Source: Clostridia bacterium
GTDB lineage: Bacteria; Bacillota_A; Clostridia; Lachnospirales; Cellulosilyticaceae
NCBI GenBank assembly: GCA_029239935.1
Contig: JARBTY010000102.1
Coordinates: 1-10,041, forward strand
Direction: 5' to 3'
DNA: 10,041 bases
The position numbers and the translations under genes were made by a program. The notes under the pieces are model-generated. The model was given only the letters and a program-made list of their open reading frames with translations. It was not told where the DNA came from and ran no database searches. This document shows, piece after piece, positions 7,024 through 10,041 of this stretch. Position 1 is the first letter of the stretch; every line of letters begins with the position of its first letter.

Positions 7024-7197
7024 ATGGATGTACTAAAGATAATGTTGATGATGGCACTTGCTATTTACCTTATTAGAAAAGATGTTTTCATTTCTAGATT
7101 TAAATTTAAATTTGGGTTTAAGGGAATGGAAATTGATATTAGTACAAAAGAAAAGAACGGCTCACCCTCGCAAAATGACCGTTCTAATCTTAATTAA
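7024..7197 (+). CDS. Small single-pass membrane protein (57 aa), unknown function
   Basis: The 57-residue frame starts at ATG 7024, with GGGGGTGG at 7011-7018 spaced 5 nt. Residues 3-17 (VLKIMLMMALAIYLI) form one short hydrophobic segment. It is followed by a basic and aromatic stretch (RKDVFISRFKFKFGFKG) and a polar tail (STKEKNGSPSQNDRSNLN), as in a small membrane protein with a cytoplasmic tail. The tail is encoded by a hairpin (7154-7185), so the coding and RNA-structure constraints overlap. I do not recognise the family. Size, topology, structured leader and the nearby minus-strand terminator resemble type I toxin or holin-like toxin loci; that is an inference. An alternative ATG at 7020 gives only an 18-codon frame with a shorter spacing. 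Confidence 0.55.
   Translation: MDVLKIMLMMALAIYLIRKDVFISRFKFKFGFKGMEIDISTKEKNGSPSQNDRSNLN
7154..7185 (+). other. Hairpin within the 3' end of the small-protein gene
   Basis: Arms AGAACGG (7154-7160) and CCGTTCT (7179-7185) pair perfectly. With C7161 bulged, TCA/TGA can add three more pairs. The enclosed segment contains CACCCTC (7163-7169), the exact complement of GAGGGTG in the loop of the leader hairpin (6930-6936). The A/T-rich sequence after it has only short T runs, so as a terminator it would be weak. Confidence 0.5.
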
Positions 7198-7210
7198 GCT
7201 TATTTAATTA

Positions 7211-7289
7211 CTATTCATAGCCCCAAATACAAAACATTCAGGGAGTCTTAGTGTTCGTAGCACTAAGGCTTTCTTTAAATTTATTATAA
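7211..7289 (+). repeat. Intergenic repeat, copy 1 (about 78 bp, carries a terminator)
   Basis: It matches 8039-8115. The first 43 bases (7211-7253) align without gaps to 8039-8081 with four mismatches. The loop differs, the second hairpin arm is identical (10 of 10), and an A/T-rich end with shared ATTATAA closes the unit. Sequence before base 7211 does not match, so the left boundary is sharp. No open frame or terminal inverted repeat is seen. Confidence 0.75.
7244..7276 (+). terminator. Intrinsic terminator after the small-protein gene (in repeat copy 1)
   Basis: The 10-bp stem AGTCTTAGTG (7244-7253) / CACTAAGGCT (7261-7270) includes one G-T pair. The loop is 7 nt and TTCTTT follows. It sits 47 nt after the stop of the 57-codon gene. 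Confidence 0.75.
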
Positions 7290-7555
7290 CACAAACTATT
7301 AAAAAATAAACCATTAAAAAGCTAAATTCATTATAAATAGGTAGCCACAAGATTTATGGGCAATATATGATAAGTAATAAGTATAAGAGAGAAACCAATT
7401 GATAGGTATATAAGAGAGAAAGATGCCCTTCCTGCCGAGGGAAACGCAGCTATAATCCACAAGTATCAAAAGCCCAATCATTCTGTAGGATAGTATGAAT
7501 GAATACTCAGGGTTAATGGTGTATAATTATAAAAAAGAACATAGGAGGAGAACAT
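7290..7555 (+). other. Non-coding stretch before the DUF1801 gene
   Basis: No gene is supported here. It holds an exact 13-bp direct repeat, TATAAGAGAGAAA, at 7382-7394 and 7409-7421 (27-bp period). A locally GC-richer segment at 7426-7448 could form interleaved short stems (CCCT/AGGG and CTGC/GCAG), that is, a small H-type pseudoknot. A consensus -10 box TATAAT lies at 7522-7527 with no matching -35. Nothing fits a riboswitch class I know. Confidence 0.4.
7522..7527 (+). promoter_or_regulatory. -10 box of the DUF1801 gene promoter
   Basis: TATAAT is a perfect -10 hexamer 28 nt before the start codon. Sequence at the expected -35 spacing (about 7499-7504) is a poor match, so the promoter may need an activator or may be weak. 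Confidence 0.45.
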
Positions 7556-7945
7556 ATGGAAAACAATAAAGCATCTTATGAGTCCATTGATGAATATATT
7601 GCACAGTTTCCAGATGGAGTGCAAAGGATACTTCAAGAGTTAAGAAGAGTGATAAGGGAAGCGGCGCCAGATGCCAAGGAGAAAATGAGTTATCAAATGC
7701 CCACCTTTGCTTTGCATGGGAACTTAGTGCATTTTGCAGCCTATAAAAATCATATTGGGTTTTATCCTGACCCATCTGGAGTTGTGGCGTTTCGGGATAA
7801 ATTAGTGGGTTATAAAACTAGTAAAGGAGCAATCCAATTTCCTATAGATAAGCCGCTCCCTTATGACTTAATAGCTGAAATCGTTGAATTTAGAGTGGCA
7901 GAGAATATTAAAAAGGCAGAGGATAAGAGAAGAAAAACTAATTAA
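7556..7945 (+). CDS. DUF1801 / YdhG-like protein
   Basis: A 129-residue protein of the DUF1801 (YdhG/YyaS-like) family. Family-typical segments run along its length: YIAQFPDGVQRILQELRRVIREAAPDAKEKMSYQMPTF-like sequence at 14-51 (helices with the E-x-M-x-Y-x-M-P motif at about 42-49), then HFAAYKNHIGFYP (60-71). GYKTSKGAIQFPIDKPLP (85-102) and a basic C-terminal helix follow. Bacillus subtilis YdhG is described as frataxin-like in iron handling, but most members are uncharacterised; the protein is soluble and cytoplasmic. The start is ATG 7556, with AGGAGGAG at 7543-7550. It stands alone, with its own -10 box and the terminator of repeat copy 2 downstream, and is bracketed by the two repeat copies. 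It has no evident functional link to the defence or cell-wall genes. Confidence 0.85.
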   Translation: MENNKASYESIDEYIAQFPDGVQRILQELRRVIREAAPDAKEKMSYQMPTFALHGNLVHFAAYKNHIGFYPDPSGVVAFRDKLVGYKTSKGAIQFPIDKPLPYDLIAEIVEFRVAENIKKAEDKRRKTN

Positions 7946-8008
7946 AACGGAGAAAATTATAGCTATATGGGAAATAAAGATGATTATAGGCTTTCTTAGA
8001 GGAGATTA

Positions 8009-8104
8009 ATGGTTAAAAAGGATTTAAATACGGAGCAGCTATTTATAGCCTCAAATATAAAACATTCATGGAGTCTTAGTGTTAGCGCACTAAGGCTTTT
8101 TTGA
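8009..8104 (+). pseudogene. Truncated small ORF interrupted by repeat copy 2
   Basis: ATG 8009 follows a good ribosome binding site (AGAGGAG, 7998-8004) and opens a 31-codon frame ending at TGA 8102-8104. Only the first ten codons (MVKKDLNTEQ) precede the repeat boundary at 8039. The remaining codons run through the repeat and its terminator hairpin, so they are unlikely to be native protein sequence. It looks like the 5' end of a gene whose remainder was lost or replaced when the repeat arrived. The product is unknown, and a chance frame is possible. Confidence 0.35.
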
Positions 8105-8115
8105 ATTCATTATAA
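8039..8115 (+). repeat. Intergenic repeat, copy 2
   Basis: Second copy of the element at 7211-7289, in the same orientation, 828 bp further on. Homology begins at CTATT (8039) and ends near ATTATAA (8109-8115). The two hairpin loops differ (7 nt against 6 nt) while the paired arms are identical, so the stem appears to be conserved. Confidence 0.75.
8072..8102 (+). terminator. Intrinsic terminator after the DUF1801 gene (in repeat copy 2)
   Basis: The 10-bp stem AGTCTTAGTG (8072-8081) / CACTAAGGCT (8088-8097) has a 6-nt loop and runs into an uninterrupted T-tract (8097-8102). This is a stronger terminator than copy 1. It separates the DUF1801 gene from the peptidase genes. The following 8116-8281 stretch has no gene or clear promoter that I can support. 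Confidence 0.8.
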
Positions 8116-8281
8116 AACAGGCAATAAGCATTGTGAGCTACATTTCATGACGTAAAAACGGTACTTCATGCAGATAATGAGATATAGTGAAACTTTTCAT
8201 TTATCATAAGGGCATAGATCACACAGCAAAAGTATATGTTTAACTAATAGGCTTAAAGAAAGTGATGTAGGGAGGATTAAA

Positions 8282-9238
8282 GTGAAAATAAAAAGTAAAA
8301 TATTGTTGAAGAAAATGTTAAACGTGTTACTTGTTCTAACTTTAGGGTTTTCTTTATCTCGTATCGCCTACGGTAATGAAATTGGCGAGCTAGTTGTTAA
8401 GTATGCCCAGCAGTATTATAAAGAAAATAGCGGTATCGTAGAGGCACTAGAGGTTAGACTCAATGAAACAAGTGTTTATCCTGGGGACAGCTTTGCTATT
8501 TTTATTTCCAATACGGATTTGGCTGAAAACTTTTCTGTGAGTGCACCTTTTTATAATAAGCCTATTCAGTGCTATAAGCAGGAAGAGGGATTTGTTGGCC
8601 TGATACCAGTTGAAGCTTGGTCTGCTCCAGGTAAATATCAAATTCAAGTTTCTGATACACGAACAAAAGGGCTGACCACATTAGATGTTAACATCCTACC
8701 CAAAACTTTTGATGTTCAATATCTTAAAGTATCAAAATCTACTGCAGCCATTGCCACAACTAATAATTCTGATAAAGATCAAGTGTATTTTGATGCGGCA
8801 AGGGCCAATCCTATTCAGGAAAAATTATGGAAGGGTGCATTTGTTCAACCAGCTAAGGGGAGAATTACAACGGATTACTGCGCAACGCGCTACACAAATG
8901 ACAATCCTACCCCTAGCAGACATCTTGCTATTGATATTGCAAATAGTACGGGAACGTCAATAGTGGCTTCTAACAATGGCAAGGTAGTATTAGCCAAAAA
9001 ACTTATCGTTACAGGTAATACCGTAGTCATTGATCATGGATGGGGTGTTTTTACCTCGTACTTCCACCTAAGTAAAATCTCAGCGAAAGAAAAAGATTTT
9101 GTTACAAAGGGAAATATTATTGGCGAGATAGGATCAACGGGTTACTCAACAGGACCCCATCTTCATTTTGCCATATGGAAAGATGGTACATTTTTAAATC
9201 CGTGGACCTTTTTTGAGAAAGATCCGATTGAATTTTAA
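8282..9238 (+). CDS. Secreted M23-family (LytM-type) peptidoglycan endopeptidase
   Basis: A 318-residue exported protein. Residues 1-31 form a signal peptide: basic start, hydrophobic core NVLLVLTLGFSL, and likely cleavage after AYG. A middle region (about 50-145) is beta-rich and Ig-like, with YPGDSFAIFI and APGKYQIQV. The C-terminal M23 domain (about 185-315) keeps the zinc and catalytic residues: H214 and D218 in RHLAIDIA, H262 in YFHLS, and H293-x-H295 in GPHLHF. The usual glycine of HxGxD is alanine here, which leaves the ligands intact. The family cuts peptide bridges of peptidoglycan in the cell wall. The start is GTG 8282, with GGGAGG at 8270-8275. The M14 peptidase gene follows after 42 nt with no terminator between, so the two probably share a transcript. 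A role in growth, sporulation or muropeptide release cannot be told apart. Confidence 0.92.
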   Translation: MKIKSKILLKKMLNVLLVLTLGFSLSRIAYGNEIGELVVKYAQQYYKENSGIVEALEVRLNETSVYPGDSFAIFISNTDLAENFSVSAPFYNKPIQCYKQEEGFVGLIPVEAWSAPGKYQIQVSDTRTKGLTTLDVNILPKTFDVQYLKVSKSTAAIATTNNSDKDQVYFDAARANPIQEKLWKGAFVQPAKGRITTDYCATRYTNDNPTPSRHLAIDIANSTGTSIVASNNGKVVLAKKLIVTGNTVVIDHGWGVFTSYFHLSKISAKEKDFVTKGNIIGEIGSTGYSTGPHLHFAIWKDGTFLNPWTFFEKDPIEF

Positions 9239-9280
9239 TCAGTTATTTATAAAGTAGTCGTAACAATAGGGAGGCATGGA

Positions 9281-10041
9281 GTGAATTTAAAGAAATATTA
9301 CGTATTAATGATAGCACTATCTATAGCAGTGTCGCCAAACTTATTGCAAGCAAAGGTTTTGCAGTTAAAACCTATTTATACAGCAGGCATAAGTAAAAAA
9401 ACAAATGAGGCTCTAGAAAAAATAAATACTACATATAGTGAGATTACAGAATTAATTACAATAGGAAAGTCTGCTAAAGAAGGAACAGAAATCAAGGCCA
9501 TAAGACTAGGAAAAGGCGACAAAAATATACTTATTAATGGCGGGCATCATGGGAGAGAAGCTTTAACCACTATTTTAATTTTAGACCAGCTAGATTATCT
9601 TGCGGAAGCTTATACCAATAACGAGGCGATTAAGGGGTATAACGTAAGAGCTCTTTTAAACACGGTTTCAATATGGTTTGTACCACTGCTCAATCCAGAT
9701 GGAGCTGACCTAGCCCTGAGTACATTACCCCGTTGGAAAGCCAATGGAAGAGGGGTAGATCTCAATAGAAACTATCCCGCTTTATATGCTACTATAAAAC
9801 TAAGCAAAGCGCCTGGTTCAGAAGGTTATCCGGGGGAAGCTCCTTTTTCAGAGACCGAAACACAAGCACTTAGAGATTTATGTTATGAGAAAGATTTTCA
9901 GTCGGCAATTGCTTATCATAGCGCAGGGCAGATTATTTATTGGTGGTATCATCAGACAGGGGAGGTTCAGGCCAAATCAGCAGAGCTTGCGGGCATACTC
10001 TCTCAGATGACCGGGTATGCGTTGGTACCTCCTAGCAGCTC
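9281..10041 (+). CDS. Secreted M14-family zinc carboxypeptidase, N-terminal part (3' end outside window)
   Basis: An open frame from GTG 9281 to the window end (253 residues visible), with AGGGAGG at 9268-9274 as ribosome binding site. Residues 1-24 look like a signal peptide (basic start, LMIALSIAV core, cleavage near LQA). The M14 fold is shown by H90-G-R-E93 (HxxE zinc ligands), NPDG (138-141), DLNRNYP (160-166, with the Asn-Arg pair that holds the substrate carboxylate) and the third ligand H213 in AIAYHSAGQ. The catalytic glutamate expected near the C-terminus is beyond the window. Bacterial M14 relatives such as gamma-D-glutamyl-diamino-acid peptidases and MpaA trim cell-wall peptides. 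Pairing with an exported M23 enzyme supports a peptidoglycan role, but the substrate is inferred. Confidence 0.9.
   Translation, partial: MNLKKYYVLMIALSIAVSPNLLQAKVLQLKPIYTAGISKKTNEALEKINTTYSEITELITIGKSAKEGTEIKAIRLGKGDKNILINGGHHGREALTTILILDQLDYLAEAYTNNEAIKGYNVRALLNTVSIWFVPLLNPDGADLALSTLPRWKANGRGVDLNRNYPALYATIKLSKAPGSEGYPGEAPFSETETQALRDLCYEKDFQSAIAYHSAGQIIYWWYHQTGEVQAKSAELAGILSQMTGYALVPPSS

Noticed and set aside
7020..7076. 18-codon frame starting at ATG 7020
   Set aside because: Its spacing to the GGGGGTGG ribosome binding site is only 1 nt and the peptide has no features; ATG 7024 gives the longer frame with a membrane segment.
7290..7555. Riboswitch upstream of the DUF1801 gene
   Set aside because: I compared the GC-richer segment with the c-di-GMP, preQ1, fluoride and guanidine motifs that I remember and found no match.
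7527..7775. 82-codon minus-strand frame over the DUF1801 gene
   Set aside because: It overlaps a gene with a clear family match, a good ribosome binding site and a -10 box on the + strand.
8447..8963. Alternative frames within the M23 gene on both strands (8447-8647 minus, 8685-8963 plus)
   Set aside because: The M23 frame has a signal peptide and intact zinc motifs; these frames show no independent features.
1..10041. CRISPR array, tRNA, rRNA or transposase gene
   Set aside because: No regularly spaced repeats of CRISPR type, no tRNA-like cloverleaf or rRNA sequence, and no transposase or recombinase motifs were seen.

Overview
The window is AT-rich DNA from a low-GC Gram-positive bacterium, most likely a clostridial Firmicute. 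Supporting signs are strong AGGAGG-type ribosome binding sites, three GTG starts (632, 8282, 9281), U-tailed intrinsic terminators and secreted cell-wall peptidases. I cannot name the genus. All protein genes I support are on the + strand.

Region 1 (1-4677) looks like an anti-phage or nucleic-acid-processing cassette. It holds the 3' end of an HNH endonuclease gene, then an OLD-family ATPase with a TOPRIM nuclease domain (632-2812), then a UvrD/Rep-type helicase (2815-4677) that begins 2 nt after the previous stop. OLD-TOPRIM plus UvrD is the composition of Gabija (GajA/GajB), but both proteins here are longer than the classical pair and an HNH gene lies just upstream.

Region 2 (4678-6881) starts with a 314-nt intergenic stretch holding a 19-bp palindrome. 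It is followed by a small class I SAM methyltransferase (4992-5576) and a PD-(D/E)XK nuclease-fold protein of the PDDEXK_4 type (5673-6881). The methyltransferase has no DNA-methyltransferase NPPY/DPPY motif, so this is not an obvious restriction-modification pair.

Region 3 (6882-8281) is the least ordinary part. It contains a short structured leader, a 19-codon hydrophobic ORF and a 57-codon membrane-peptide gene. Two hairpin loops share 7-nt complementarity, and a terminator-shaped hairpin points to the minus strand. Together these resemble a small RNA-regulated membrane-peptide locus. After it come two copies of an approximately 78-bp repeat (7211-7289 and 8039-8115), each ending in an intrinsic terminator. 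They bracket a DUF1801/YdhG-type gene (7556-7945). The second copy begins inside a short, apparently truncated ORF.

Region 4 (8282-10041) encodes two exported peptidoglycan peptidases in tandem: an M23 (LytM-type) endopeptidase and an M14 zinc carboxypeptidase cut off by the window end. They probably form an operon for wall remodelling or muropeptide processing.
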